DNA of 64,000 nt from Flaviflexus equikiangi. Lineage in GTDB: Bacteria > Actinomycetota > Actinomycetes > Actinomycetales > Actinomycetaceae. The stretch spans positions 186,001-250,000 of the forward strand of contig NZ_CP059676.1 of NCBI RefSeq assembly GCF_014069875.1, read 5' to 3'. The notes under the pieces were generated by a model that made no database searches, was not told the origin of the DNA, and saw only the letters and a program-made list of their open reading frames with translations. Position 1 is the first letter of the stretch. Every line of letters begins with the position of its first letter. Of this stretch, positions 19,155 through 28,329 are shown piece by piece. The position numbers and the translations under genes are program-made.

Positions 19155-20318
19155 TTAGTAGTCGGGTTCGCGTTCGAAGCCGGCACGGGCCGAATCGTCA
19201 TCGTCATGCCACTCGGGCGTGGGTGCCGATGGTGGGCTTGCCTGCGACGGGGCGGACGGCGGGGAGGCGACCGGGGACGGTGGGGTGGCGATACTCTCGC
19301 CCGGCAGGCCGCGCTGGCGCCGCGCCATACGTTCCTGCATCTTCCGCGCGATCTCCTCCCGCTCAGCCATCTTCTTCTTCTCGGTCGTCAGCGTGCGGGG
19401 AGGGCTGCCCGGCTCGGAATCATCGGGGATGGTTTCCAGCGATGATCTGTCCGACTCTTTCTTGGCAGCGGGCGGCAGGCTGTCAGGGGAGGCGATCTCC
19501 TCCACTACCCGCTCATTGCCCTGCCGAAGCTTCGCGTACTCCTCGGGGGAGAGCGGCCTCTCCTCGCCGCGGGGGAGCGGTGCGGCTTCCTCCGCCGACC
19601 TCTCATCGTGCAGCGCGGCCAGCCGCGTCTCGATCCGCTCGAGCTCACCGGCGAGATTATCCCGGGCGGGGCCCTCCCACTGGCGTCCGAGAGGGGTGAG
19701 GAAGATCTGCCGGCGCGCCAAGAGCTTCCCGATGATCTCGCGGCGTGCGCGGAGGAACGCCTCCTGCGGGACGTGGCTGTACTCCTTGCTCACCTGATCG
19801 AGATATTTCGTGTACTTTTGGGGGCCCGCCGCGAGGGCGCCGAGATGTGCGTCGCGCAGGGCAAGCTTGTCGATATCGATCGCATTGAGCGTCGTCGATA
19901 TCGTGGGATCGATCTCTCGAGGCTGCTTCTTCATGCCCGTGATGAGGTCCGCGACTCGGTCGACGGTAGCGGGCGCGATGCCGATAGCGGCCAGTTCGGA
20001 GCGTGCGACTCGCGCCGACTCGACCTCGTTCTCGCCGCCGTTGCGCGTATACGTGTCCTTGTCCGCAGTGGAGAACACGCACCCGTGATAGAAGGCCGCC
20101 AGGCTCACGAGCTCCGGGTGATGGGTCTCCGGCGCGAGAGTCGTGATCCTCGACAGCATGTCGCAGAGATGATGAAGGCCGTGGTGGTGGCGGTTGGGTG
20201 CGCCCCAACGGCCCATGAGCCGCATGGCGGCCGCTGACAGCTCCTCATCGGACGCCGTGGCACCAGCCGCCCGGGCACTGCGGATAAACGTGGGGAGAAG
20301 CCACTGTGGGTAATCCAT
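19155..20318 (-). CDS. HD-like predicted phosphohydrolase with long disordered C-terminal tail
   Basis: 387 aa from ATG 20318 (MDYPQWLLPTF); a GTG at 20345 would add nine residues. The first 200 residues resemble actinobacterial proteins with an HD-type metal core: RHHHGLHHLCDML, AAFYHGCVF followed by ENEVESARVA, and DIDKLAL. Such His/Asp patterns bind divalent metal in nucleotide or phosphate-ester hydrolases. The last 160 residues are charged and Pro/Ser-rich, with a Lys/Glu-Arg stretch (KKKMAEREEIARKMQERM) and a PPSAP-rich end, so probably disordered. Substrate unknown. Transcribed towards groL; divergent from the SDR gene. Confidence 0.6.
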   Translation of the reverse strand: MDYPQWLLPTFIRSARAAGATASDEELSAAAMRLMGRWGAPNRHHHGLHHLCDMLSRITTLAPETHHPELVSLAAFYHGCVFSTADKDTYTRNGGENEVESARVARSELAAIGIAPATVDRVADLITGMKKQPREIDPTISTTLNAIDIDKLALRDAHLGALAAGPQKYTKYLDQVSKEYSHVPQEAFLRARREIIGKLLARRQIFLTPLGRQWEGPARDNLAGELERIETRLAALHDERSAEEAAPLPRGEERPLSPEEYAKLRQGNERVVEEIASPDSLPPAAKKESDRSSLETIPDDSEPGSPPRTLTTEKKKMAEREEIARKMQERMARRQRGLPGESIATPPSPVASPPSAPSQASPPSAPTPEWHDDDDSARAGFEREPDY

Positions 20319-20450
20319 CGAGTTTCGAAGCCTTTCTGCGATCACCGGAAGTCTAGACTCTTGCGGGTCAAGTTGCGACAGGCTCAGTGTCCCGCACCGG
20401 GCCGGTGTGCATTACCCTGGGAGATACTACTCGTAAGGAAGGTCGATCCC

Positions 20451-21245
20451 ATGGCTAAGAGTCCCCACCCCCGCATCTTTGGGTGTGCTCTCATCACTGG
20501 CGGGACCTCCGGAATGGGACTAGAGTTCGCGCGCCAGCTTGCCGAGCGGGGTCTCGATCTCGTCCTCGTCGCGCGTGATGCCGACAGGCTCGAACGGACC
20601 GCGACGATGCTGGAGTGGCGCTACAAGGTGAAGGTCGAGGCCATCGTCGCCGACCTGGCCACGACCGAGGGGCAGGATGCTGTGGCGGCCCGCCTCGCAG
20701 ACGCCGACGCTCCGATCGAAGTGTTCGTCAACAACGCCGGAGCTGGGCTGTACGAGCCCCTGGTCACCGAGAACTTCGCCCCCCACAGAACTGCTCTTGA
20801 GGTCATGCTGTGGGCCGTGCTGCGGCTCGGCGCCGCGGCGGGCGGCGCGATGAAGGAACGCGGACACGGCATCATCATCAACACGGCCTCGATCTCGGGA
20901 CTGGTCCCCATGGGCGGCTATTCCGCCATCAAGTCCTGGGCGCGAACCTATTCAGAATCTCTCTACCTTCAGCTCCGTGACCATGGCGTTCATGTGACGA
21001 CCTTCATGCCGGGCTGGGTGCGCACCGAGTTCCATCAGCGCACCGGAGTCAAGACATCGAACATTCCGGACTTCCTGTGGCTGGAAGCGGATCGTGTCGT
21101 GCGGGAGTGCCTCGATGACACGGAGAAGGGCAAGGTTCGCTCGATTCCGTCCAAACGGTTCAAGGCGATCGGCTTCTTCGCAGAGCGCGGCCCCCAGGGC
21201 GTGGTCAGGTCCGTGGTCCACTCGATCAACAAGGGGCGCCAGTGA
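20451..21245 (+). CDS. Short-chain dehydrogenase/reductase
   Basis: 264 aa, ATG 20451 preceded by AAGGAAGG. Rossmann fold with the classical SDR cofactor loop TGGTSGMG near residue 17, NNAGAG near 93, catalytic Ser in NTASISG, then YSAIK (Tyr and Lys of the active site). FMPGWVRTEF is the usual region after beta-6. Oxidises or reduces a carbonyl/hydroxyl with NAD(P). The gene overlaps the PlsC-type acyltransferase downstream by GTGA, so a role in lipid or acyl metabolism is likely but inferred. Confidence 0.88.
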   Translation: MAKSPHPRIFGCALITGGTSGMGLEFARQLAERGLDLVLVARDADRLERTATMLEWRYKVKVEAIVADLATTEGQDAVAARLADADAPIEVFVNNAGAGLYEPLVTENFAPHRTALEVMLWAVLRLGAAAGGAMKERGHGIIINTASISGLVPMGGYSAIKSWARTYSESLYLQLRDHGVHVTTFMPGWVRTEFHQRTGVKTSNIPDFLWLEADRVVRECLDDTEKGKVRSIPSKRFKAIGFFAERGPQGVVRSVVHSINKGRQ

Positions 21246-21991
21246 CTACCCTTCATCCGCTCACCCAATACACGTCACGTTCCCACCGGATCGCGCGGAG
21301 GATCATACGGCGCGGCATAGCGCGCCCTCTCATCTCCTCCATCGTCTCCGCCTCCGTCGAGGGCGAAGAGCTCGTCGAGGGGCTCACGGGTGCCTTCATC
21401 GTCGTCGGCAACCACTCCAGCCATCTCGACGCGCCGATGATGTTCACGCTCCTTCCGGCTGATATCACCGAGAATCTCGCGACCGGCGCAGCCGCCGACT
21501 ATTTCTATCGGAAACGCTTCGTATCCCGGTTGACCGCGCTGTTCTTCAACACGTACCCGATCGAGCGCAAGGGCAAGATCAAGAAGTCGTCCGGGCGGGG
21601 ACTCACGTCCCAGGAGGGGCCCAGCCCCGCCGCCGGTATGACGGGGCGCCTGCTCAAGGCCGGGATACCGATCCTGATCTTCCCCGAAGGCACACGCTCC
21701 CGTGACGGGCGCATGGGAGAGTTCAAGGCGGGAGCAGCCGCCCTCTCCCAGAAGCTCGGCGTTCCGATTGTTCCCATCGGCCTCATCGGGGGACACGATG
21801 CGATGCCGGTGGGGGCGTTCTGGCCGAAGCCGGGCAGGCCCCGAGTCAAGCTCGTCATCGGGGCTCCCATGCAGGCAGAGAGCGATGAAACGGTCGAACA
21901 CTACAATGCTCGGATCAAAGCCTGCGTCGAGGCGATGAGAGCGACAGGGCACCCTCATTCCGGTGAAGGCGTTGATCTCGACGCCGCCTAG
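21242..21991 (+). CDS. 1-acyl-sn-glycerol-3-phosphate acyltransferase family (PlsC-like)
   Basis: 249 aa, GTG start overlapping the SDR stop. PlsC acyltransferase motifs: NHSSHLD (HX4D catalytic pair, about residue 59), FPEGTRSRDG near 145 (acceptor phosphate binding), and VPIVPIGLIGGHD near 175. Acylates lysophosphatidate or a similar glycerol-phosphate at the inner membrane. Coupling to an SDR suggests a lipid-modifying pair. Ends close to the convergent histidine kinase gene, with no clear terminator in the 29-bp gap. Confidence 0.85.
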   Translation: MTTLHPLTQYTSRSHRIARRIIRRGIARPLISSIVSASVEGEELVEGLTGAFIVVGNHSSHLDAPMMFTLLPADITENLATGAAADYFYRKRFVSRLTALFFNTYPIERKGKIKKSSGRGLTSQEGPSPAAGMTGRLLKAGIPILIFPEGTRSRDGRMGEFKAGAAALSQKLGVPIVPIGLIGGHDAMPVGAFWPKPGRPRVKLVIGAPMQAESDETVEHYNARIKACVEAMRATGHPHSGEGVDLDAA

Positions 21992-22020
21992 CGCCGGCTG
22001 ACTGCGTAACCGCCCGCTGC

Positions 22021-23490
22021 TCACTTCTCCGATCGCGCCGCGTCAGACGGTGCGGGATCCGACAGGTCTGCGGGAATGGGGAAGTTCAAAGACACCGTCG
22101 TGCCGCCACCCGGGGTGGTGCTGACGTTCGCGGAGCCGTGGTGTGCGGCGGCGATCGAGGCAACGATCGCCAAGCCAAGTCCGGATCCTCCCGAAGCTCG
22201 TGACCGAGACGTATCGACGCGATAGAACCGTTCGAACACCTTCTCCTGCTTATCGGGCGGGATGCCGGGGCCGTGATCTCGAACTTCGATGATCGCCATC
22301 GAGACCATCCCGGCCGCCGAGTTCATGCGCTCGACTCCGACCGCGACGTCGACGGCGGTCCCCGCCGGGGTGTGCTGGAGGACGTTGCTGAGCAGGTTCG
22401 AGATGACCTGAGCGATCTTGTCCCTGTTGACCCGCGCAATGACAGGCTGGGGTTCTTCGCCGTGGAGACCGATGACGCGGGCCGAATACTCTGGAGCCCG
22501 CGCATGGAAGTCCATGACGGCGCCCTGTGCGATGTCCGTGAGGTTCGCAGATGTCATCGTCAACGGCCGCGACTCGTCAAGGCGGGCAAGCTGAAGCAGG
22601 TCCTCCACGAGGCCTCCCATTCGCCGTGACTCGGACTCGATCCTGTCCATGGCCTGGCCGACCTTGTCGGGCCCGATGCCGCCCATGCGATAGAGCTCGG
22701 CATAGCCGCGAACGGATGCGAGCGGGGTGCGGAGTTCATGCGACGCATCGGAGATGAACTGCCTCATCTTGTCCTCGGAGCGCTGACGAGCATGCATACC
22801 GGCTTCGATCTGGCCGAGCATGATGTTGATCGAGCCGGCCAAATGACCCACCTCGACTCCCAGGTTCTCTGTCGGCACGCGCTGGCCGAGATCCCCTCGC
22901 GAGATCTGTCTCGTCGTGTGCTCGATGATGCGGAGGGGCTTGAGGGCGTGCTGCACCATGAAATAGGAGATGATTGCCCCGAGCGCGACGACGGAGGAGG
23001 CGATCATGAAGAGAATGAGCATCATCTCCGCCTTCGTCTGCTCCATATTCGCCAGCGGATATGCGATAGCGACAGCCGGGAACTGGTCCGAGACGGTGTT
23101 GAGGTAGATGGCGCGCCAGCTCGAGTGCTCGATCGTGCCAGGTATGGTGATCGGCTGGGCGGGCTCCCCGTCGAAGACGGCCGTCACATCCTGGGGTGTG
23201 CCGTAGCGCTCCTGCATCGACGGCGACATGTACTGCCAGTCCGCGTTGAACTCGTTCTTCACATAGATGTAGTAGGGGGAGGGGACGACCTGGACGTTCG
23301 TGCCGGTGAGGGCACTGAAGGTCTGTTGAGCGATCGTCGCGCCCGACGACTTCAGATCATCATCCACCTGATTGAGGAGCACCTGGCTCATCACCGTCAT
23401 CGTGCTCATGAACACGGCACCGAGGGCGATGGTGAGCACGAGGACGTAGAGGGCGACAAGTCGCCCCGTGAGGCTCTTCTCGTTACGCAA
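22021..23490 (-). CDS. Sensor histidine kinase, PhoR-like
   Basis: 489 aa with a TTG start two bases after the regulator stop; the open frame reaches 23649 but that part overlaps the regulator gene in another frame. Order: membrane helix near residues 9-31, about 140-residue extracellular sensor region, second membrane helix, HAMP, then the kinase core. H-box SDASHELRTPLASVRGYAEL, N-box NLLSNVLQHTP, G1 DHGPGIP and G2 GSGLGLAIV are intact. Autophosphorylates and passes phosphate to the regulator encoded before it. The signal is not deducible. No good ribosome site precedes the TTG, so translation likely depends on coupling. Confidence 0.88.
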   Translation of the reverse strand: MRNEKSLTGRLVALYVLVLTIALGAVFMSTMTVMSQVLLNQVDDDLKSSGATIAQQTFSALTGTNVQVVPSPYYIYVKNEFNADWQYMSPSMQERYGTPQDVTAVFDGEPAQPITIPGTIEHSSWRAIYLNTVSDQFPAVAIAYPLANMEQTKAEMMLILFMIASSVVALGAIISYFMVQHALKPLRIIEHTTRQISRGDLGQRVPTENLGVEVGHLAGSINIMLGQIEAGMHARQRSEDKMRQFISDASHELRTPLASVRGYAELYRMGGIGPDKVGQAMDRIESESRRMGGLVEDLLQLARLDESRPLTMTSANLTDIAQGAVMDFHARAPEYSARVIGLHGEEPQPVIARVNRDKIAQVISNLLSNVLQHTPAGTAVDVAVGVERMNSAAGMVSMAIIEVRDHGPGIPPDKQEKVFERFYRVDTSRSRASGGSGLGLAIVASIAAAHHGSANVSTTPGGGTTVSLNFPIPADLSDPAPSDAARSEK

Positions 23491-23492
23491 GA

Positions 23493-24206
23493 CTACTTCT
23501 GTTCGCGAAGGACATAGCCGATAGCGCGCTTCGTATGGATGAGGGGCTTCACCTCGACACCGAGCGCCTCGGACGAATCGATCTTGCGCCGCAGATACGA
23601 AATATAGGACTCGACGATCGAGATCTCGCCGTTCCAGTTGTAATCCCACACGTGGTCGATGATCTGTTCTTTCGACACGACGCGTTCTGCGTTGATCATG
23701 AGATAGCGAAGGAGCTTGAACTCGGTCGGAGAGAGCTCGATGTTGACTCCCGCGCGGTGCACTTCGTACGAATCCTCGTTGAGGACAAGATCGGCGTACA
23801 CGATGTTGCCCTCCTCCCGTTCGTCGTTGGTGCGGCGCAGGATCGCGCGGATCCTGGCAACTACCTCTTCAAGCGAGAACGGCTTCGTCACATAGTCGTC
23901 GCCGCCGATCGACAGGCCGCGCACCTTGTCCTGGATGTCATCCTTCGCGGTGAGGAAGAGGACGGGAAGGCCGGGCTCGTGCTCGCGGAGCTTCTTCAGC
24001 ACCTCGAAGCCGTCCATGTCCGGCAGCATGATGTCGAGGACGACAAGATCGGGGTGCACGAAAGATACCTGGGAGACGGCCTCATGACCATCGGCCGCCA
24101 TGCGCACCTCGAAGCCGGCGAAGGACAGCGATGCGCTGAGAAGCTCGCGGATAGACGGCTCGTCATCGACAACAAGGATTTTTGCTTCAGAACTCATGAC
24201 ACCCAT
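23493..24206 (-). CDS. OmpR-family response regulator, PhoP-like
   Basis: 237 aa (ATG 24206, or ATG 24197 giving MSSEAKIL). Receiver domain with acidic pocket VVDDEPS, phospho-acceptor Asp in VVLDIMLPDMDGF and Lys in YVTKPF. The winged-helix output domain includes ELSPTEFKLLRYLMIN and VVESYISYLRRKID-like sequence, close to mycobacterial PhoP. It precedes its kinase in one transcript on the minus strand. A hairpin at 24260 separates it from pspA, so it has its own promoter within about 55 bp. Confidence 0.92.
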   Translation of the reverse strand: MGVMSSEAKILVVDDEPSIRELLSASLSFAGFEVRMAADGHEAVSQVSFVHPDLVVLDIMLPDMDGFEVLKKLREHEPGLPVLFLTAKDDIQDKVRGLSIGGDDYVTKPFSLEEVVARIRAILRRTNDEREEGNIVYADLVLNEDSYEVHRAGVNIELSPTEFKLLRYLMINAERVVSKEQIIDHVWDYNWNGEISIVESYISYLRRKIDSSEALGVEVKPLIHTKRAIGYVLREQK

Positions 24207-24259
24207 TATCTTGAAGTTTGCTGGACGTTGCCTGTGAATGGGAGGCGAGTTTCCTCAAT

Positions 24260-24287
24260 GAGGGGACCCGGTCTCCCAGGTCCCCTC
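24260..24287 (-). terminator. Terminator after pspA
   Basis: GAGGGGACC (24260-24268) and GGTCCCCTC (24279-24287), 9 bp, just beyond the pspA stop on the minus strand. Confidence 0.65.
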
Positions 24288-24312
24288 GAATGATCCAGAC
24301 AGCTACCGGATG

Positions 24313-25074
24313 CTAGTAGATCGTCGTGTTCTCTCCGGACTCGATCTCGCCCGGGCGCTGCTTGGCAGCCTTGAGGGCCGCGAGACGCGCCTCGATCTCG
24401 ACATCCTGGGAATGGTCCTCGAGCTCGGCGAACTGGTCTGCCAGCGAGGAGCCCTGGAGCTCCTTCCTGCCCGCGACCACAGCCTCCTGCCGGCGGATCT
24501 GCTCCTCGTAGCGGGAGATCTCCGACGTGGGATCGAGAACGTTGATCGACGCCATCGATTCCTGGACCTTCGCCTGGGCCGCGACAGACTTCTGGCGGGC
24601 GACGAGAGAGTCCCTGCGCGACTTCAGCTGATCGAGCTTCTGGTGCATGGTCTGCAGGCCGGCCTTCAACTGGTCGACGACCTGGTTCTGCGAATCGATC
24701 ATGGGCTCCGCGGAACGGGCCTCCGACTCGGCGGCGATCTGCTTCGAGAGCGCCACCTTCGCCAGATCGTCGAACTTCTTGGCATTGCCCTCGTCGCCCG
24801 AGGAGCGGAACTGCTCGGCGCGATCCGATGCTGCGATCGCCTTGCGGCCCCAATCCTCAGCCTCCCGCATGTCCTCCGCGTGATCGGCCTCCGCGAGACG
24901 GAGGTTGCCGATCGTCACAGCAATCGCATCCTCCGCCTCAGCAATGGAATTCGTGTAGTCGCGGACGAGCTGATCGAGCATCTTCTGGGGATCCTCCGCA
25001 CGATCGAGGAGGGAGTTGATGTTTGCCCGAGCGAGCTGGCTTACGCGACCGAGAATGGACTGTTTTTCAGCCAT
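24313..25074 (-). CDS. pspA: PspA/IM30 family envelope-stress protein
   Basis: 253 aa, almost wholly helical coiled coil: N-terminal amphipathic segment (ILGRVSQLARANINSLLDRAE), EDPQKMLDQLVRDY, then long heptad-like Glu/Lys/Ala stretches to the end. PspA forms membrane-associated scaffolds that protect a leaky membrane. ATG 25074 with AAAGG upstream. It follows the TPM-domain gene by 35 bp on the same strand, so the two are probably co-transcribed as an envelope-stress pair. Confidence 0.93.
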   Translation of the reverse strand: MAEKQSILGRVSQLARANINSLLDRAEDPQKMLDQLVRDYTNSIAEAEDAIAVTIGNLRLAEADHAEDMREAEDWGRKAIAASDRAEQFRSSGDEGNAKKFDDLAKVALSKQIAAESEARSAEPMIDSQNQVVDQLKAGLQTMHQKLDQLKSRRDSLVARQKSVAAQAKVQESMASINVLDPTSEISRYEEQIRRQEAVVAGRKELQGSSLADQFAELEDHSQDVEIEARLAALKAAKQRPGEIESGENTTIY

Positions 25075-25109
25075 GGTGAACCTTTCGTTGGAAATTGTGA
25101 ACGTAACAG

Positions 25110-26990
25110 TTAGAAATCGATGCCTCCGCCGAAGCCGCCCCCGCCGCCTCCGCCGCCGAAGCCTCCGCCGCCGAAGCCGCCCCCGCCGAAGGAGCCCGAG
25201 GAGAAGCCGCCACCGTTGTTGCCGCCTCCGAAACCGCCGGAGAGGATCGAGCCGATGAGGAGCCCCGTCATCATGTTGTTGCCGCCCCCGCCGCGGCGTC
25301 CGCCGTAGAACTGGCTCTGGTCGAGGCGGCTGATGTCGTTCTTCGCCTCGTCTTCGGCGCGGCGTGCGTGACGCTCGGCCTCCTGGAAGTGAGAGAGCTT
25401 CTCGTCGATACCGGAGGCTCGTTCGCCTGCCGACATGGCGGAGCGAGCGGCGGCGAGGGAGGTGCGGGCCCCGGAGCCGATGGTGCGGCGGTTCGAGTCG
25501 ATGAGGATATCGGCTGCGTGAATCCTGCGGTCGGCAGCATTCCGGGCCTTCTCCACGCCTGCGATAAGGCGCTGATGGTTCTCCTCAGCCTGGCGCACAC
25601 CCGCAAGAGCGGAGTCGATAGCGGTCTCAGCCTCCTCGAGCTGGCCGAGCGCAAGGATCGGATCGGCACTCGAGTCCACGGCGTACGAGAGTGCGCGCTC
25701 CGCCGCAGCCTGGCGGGCCAGGATCGTCTGATCGCCTCTGCCGAGACGCTTCGCATCCTCCACATCGGACGAGAGGGATGCGATGGCCTTCTGCAGGTCC
25801 TTCTTCGCATTGAGGAGGGTCTGTTCGGCATTCGTCACCTCGTCGAGAAGGTGAGAAGCCTGCTGGACGTGGGACTCGGCGATCCGAGCGAAAACGGAGG
25901 CCTGGGAGCGCTGATCGAGTGAAACCTGCTCCTGTCCCTTCGCCACTGCTTCCTTTGCCGCCGCGAGAAGCTCGGTCACCTTGCCCGGATACGTCTGCAG
26001 GGTGGCGAGAGCGGCCTGGGGGAAGCGATAGCCCAGCGTATCGATCTGAGCCTGGGCGGAGGGGATCCGGGGGGTGATCTCGTGGATGCGGGTGGCGAGA
26101 TTGGCAAGGATCTCGTGGACGCGAGCATTCATGTCTCGAAGCTTCGCGAACTCCTCCTCCTGCGCGGCGATCGCGAGGCGTGCACGTTCCGTATGCTCGA
26201 GGATCGCCGTGTAATAGGCGTGCTTCTCAGCATCGGTGTCGGGAATGTTGTCATCGAGCTTCTTGCGGACCTCGAAGGCCTGCTGGACTTCGTCCCGTGC
26301 AAGACGGAGAGCCTCATCGAACTGGACGGTTGCCTGCAGGCCGAACTCCGCCTTCGCGAACTCGAGCTCCGCGGCAGACTCGCGCACGCCATCATCCGCC
26401 TCGATCAGGGCGTTGGATGCTCTCTTCCCGAGGGCCTCCAGATTCTCGGACGCCTTCCGTGCCTTCGCTTTCGAGCTGCGGCTCTTGCGGAACGCCGCGA
26501 CGGCGATCAATGCGGCGATGAGTGCAACGGAGACGAGTGCGAAGGCGGCGAGACCGGATGAGCCTTCGCTCCCACCGGTGAGACCTCCGCCGTCGGACGA
26601 CAGCTCGGACGTGATGGTTTGGATCGCGCCATCCCAGTCGCCTTCACGGAGTTCGGGACGCGCGGTGATGATAGCCGCCTCGACGCTGTTCGCGACGTCC
26701 TCGTTCAGCGACCAATAGCCCACTTCGGTGGCATCAGTGGCGATCGCAATGAGAGCGTCGCCCTCGTCGATGACAGCGGAACTCGCCTCGGCGGCCCACT
26801 GGCTGGGGCCCAGGTCTCCGAAGTCGCTGACAAAGACGATGTAGAGCTCATCGCCGCTCTGATCGGCCAGATCGTAGAGCGCATCCTCCGCCGCCTGGGG
26901 GTTCTCCACGACACCGTTCGGGTCGGAGAGCAGATCGGTTGGGCGGAAGGGCTCAACGCTCGCGACAGGCCCTCCATGGATGATCGTCAT
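25110..26990 (-). CDS. TPM-domain protein with coiled coil and Gly-rich tail
   Basis: 626 aa. Residues 1-140 are a TPM domain (GDELYIVFVSDFGDL, NEDVANSVEAAI, the end GDWDGAIQTI). A membrane helix follows near 167-188 (ALVSVALIAALIAVAAF), then about 370 residues of Ala/Glu-rich coiled coil with repeated AERALSYA and AARSAMSAG-like helices. The last 50 residues are almost only Gly and Phe. Homologues normally carry a signal peptide so that the TPM domain lies outside. Here the frame has TAG three codons before the ATG and no signal sequence. Precedes pspA. Role probably membrane quality control or stress; mechanism unknown. Confidence 0.85.
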   Translation of the reverse strand: MTIIHGGPVASVEPFRPTDLLSDPNGVVENPQAAEDALYDLADQSGDELYIVFVSDFGDLGPSQWAAEASSAVIDEGDALIAIATDATEVGYWSLNEDVANSVEAAIITARPELREGDWDGAIQTITSELSSDGGGLTGGSEGSSGLAAFALVSVALIAALIAVAAFRKSRSSKAKARKASENLEALGKRASNALIEADDGVRESAAELEFAKAEFGLQATVQFDEALRLARDEVQQAFEVRKKLDDNIPDTDAEKHAYYTAILEHTERARLAIAAQEEEFAKLRDMNARVHEILANLATRIHEITPRIPSAQAQIDTLGYRFPQAALATLQTYPGKVTELLAAAKEAVAKGQEQVSLDQRSQASVFARIAESHVQQASHLLDEVTNAEQTLLNAKKDLQKAIASLSSDVEDAKRLGRGDQTILARQAAAERALSYAVDSSADPILALGQLEEAETAIDSALAGVRQAEENHQRLIAGVEKARNAADRRIHAADILIDSNRRTIGSGARTSLAAARSAMSAGERASGIDEKLSHFQEAERHARRAEDEAKNDISRLDQSQFYGGRRGGGGNNMMTGLLIGSILSGGFGGGNNGGGFSSGSFGGGGFGGGGFGGGGGGGGFGGGIDF

Positions 26991-27190
26991 GTGACACTAC
27001 TTCTTTCGGTCGATGGGTGAGCACAGTCTATCCGTTTTGTGGCTTGGGGCACCTCCGGAGAGCTGGTCCGGGGCCGTATTTCGCAACCGGCTAAGCCGGG
27101 CGGCCCCGGGTTGGACTGCCCCGAGGGCACGGCGGACGGGGGAAGGCGGTAGACTGGAGTGGCATCTCTACTATTGAAGAAGGAGCTGGC

Positions 27191-27565
27191 GTGCCAACTG
27201 GCAAGGTAAAGTTCTTCAGCCAAGACAAGGGTTTTGGCTACATCACCGGTGACGACGGGCGGGACGTGTATTTCCCCGAGTCGGTTCTCCCGGTCGGTGC
27301 GCGTCCCCGAAAAGGGACCAGCGTAGAGTATTCCGTTGCGGAGGGCCGTCGAGGCCTCCATGCGCTGTCCGTTGAGATCAAGGAAGCGCCCGTCTCCCTC
27401 GCGAAAGTCAACCGGCGCAAGCCGGAAGAAATGGTCCCCATCATCGAGGACCTCATCAAGCTTCTCGACAATGCGTCAGGGCAGCTGCGGCGCGGCCGCT
27501 ATCCCGAGGGCGGTCAGCGAATAGCCGACGCGCTGCGGACCCTGGCAAGCGAGTTCGACGCATGA
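27191..27565 (+). CDS. Cold-shock domain protein with C-terminal extension
   Basis: 124 aa, GTG start after GAAGAAGGAG. The first 65 residues are a cold-shock domain: GKVKFFSQDKGFGYIT covers RNP1 and DVYFPESVL lies in the RNP2 position. The second RNP is unusual, YFPESV rather than the common FVHFS. The remaining 58 residues (MVPIIEDLIKLLDNASGQLRRGRY) are helical and found in an actinobacterial subgroup. Binds single-stranded nucleic acid, likely an RNA chaperone. Overlaps the DUF3027 gene by ATGA. Confidence 0.92.
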   Translation: MPTGKVKFFSQDKGFGYITGDDGRDVYFPESVLPVGARPRKGTSVEYSVAEGRRGLHALSVEIKEAPVSLAKVNRRKPEEMVPIIEDLIKLLDNASGQLRRGRYPEGGQRIADALRTLASEFDA

Positions 27566-28329
27566 GCAGGCTGGTGCCGGTCCAGACGGTCACGAAGGAG
27601 AAGACTCTCGCGCAGGCGGTCGATCTGGCGAGGGAGGCTCTGGTCGATATCACCCCAGCAGACTCCATTGGCGACCACCAGGGCGTCGTTCTCGAGGCAG
27701 AGCGCGTCCTCACCCATGCCTTCACCTGTCTTCTTCCCGGATACTCCGGCTGGTTCTGGGCCGTCACCCAGTCTCGTGCCCCGCGCTCGCGGAAAGTCAC
27801 CGTCAACGAGCTCTCGCTGAAGCCCGGCCCGGAGGCTCTTGTCGCCCCCGAGTGGGTGCCGTGGGCAGACCGTCTCGAACCGGACGACGTGTCCGGCGTG
27901 GAGCCCCTCCCGTACCGGGCAGAGGATCCGCGCCTTGTCGAGGGCTTCGAAGACACCTCGGACGATGCTGATCAGCTGCGGGAGTTCGAGCTCGGCCTCG
28001 GGCGGGCCCGCGTGCTGTCCCAGCAGGGCCGCAAGGAGGCGTTCAACAGGTGGTACAACTCCGATCGCGGGCCGGACAACCCGTCGACGCGTGCGGCGAA
28101 GGCGAACTGCTCGACGTGTGCGTTCATGATGCTCATGGCAGGGTCGGCACGAAGCATGTTCGGTGTCTGCGCCAACGAGTGGTCCCCTGACGACGGCAAG
28201 GTCGTGTCTCTCGATCACGGGTGCGGTGCGCACTCGGAGACAGATGCTCCGAAGCAGCAGAAGCTGTGGGACCAGTCGGATCCCGTCCTCAACGAGACCG
28301 ACATCGAGATTGTGGAAAGCGCGACTTAG
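27562..28329 (+). CDS. DUF3027 protein
   Basis: 255 aa. Matches the actinobacterial DUF3027 family along its length: a helical N-terminus (LAREALVDI), the aromatic strand YSGWFWAVTQSRAPR, then the conserved block PEWVPWADRL. The last part carries CSTCAFMMLMAG and VCANEWSPDDG...DHGCGAHSE, with four Cys and two His that could bind zinc. Function unknown. Always found beside a cold-shock protein gene in this group as far as I recall; here start and stop overlap on both sides with csp and manA. Confidence 0.85.
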   Translation: MSRLVPVQTVTKEKTLAQAVDLAREALVDITPADSIGDHQGVVLEAERVLTHAFTCLLPGYSGWFWAVTQSRAPRSRKVTVNELSLKPGPEALVAPEWVPWADRLEPDDVSGVEPLPYRAEDPRLVEGFEDTSDDADQLREFELGLGRARVLSQQGRKEAFNRWYNSDRGPDNPSTRAAKANCSTCAFMMLMAGSARSMFGVCANEWSPDDGKVVSLDHGCGAHSETDAPKQQKLWDQSDPVLNETDIEIVESAT

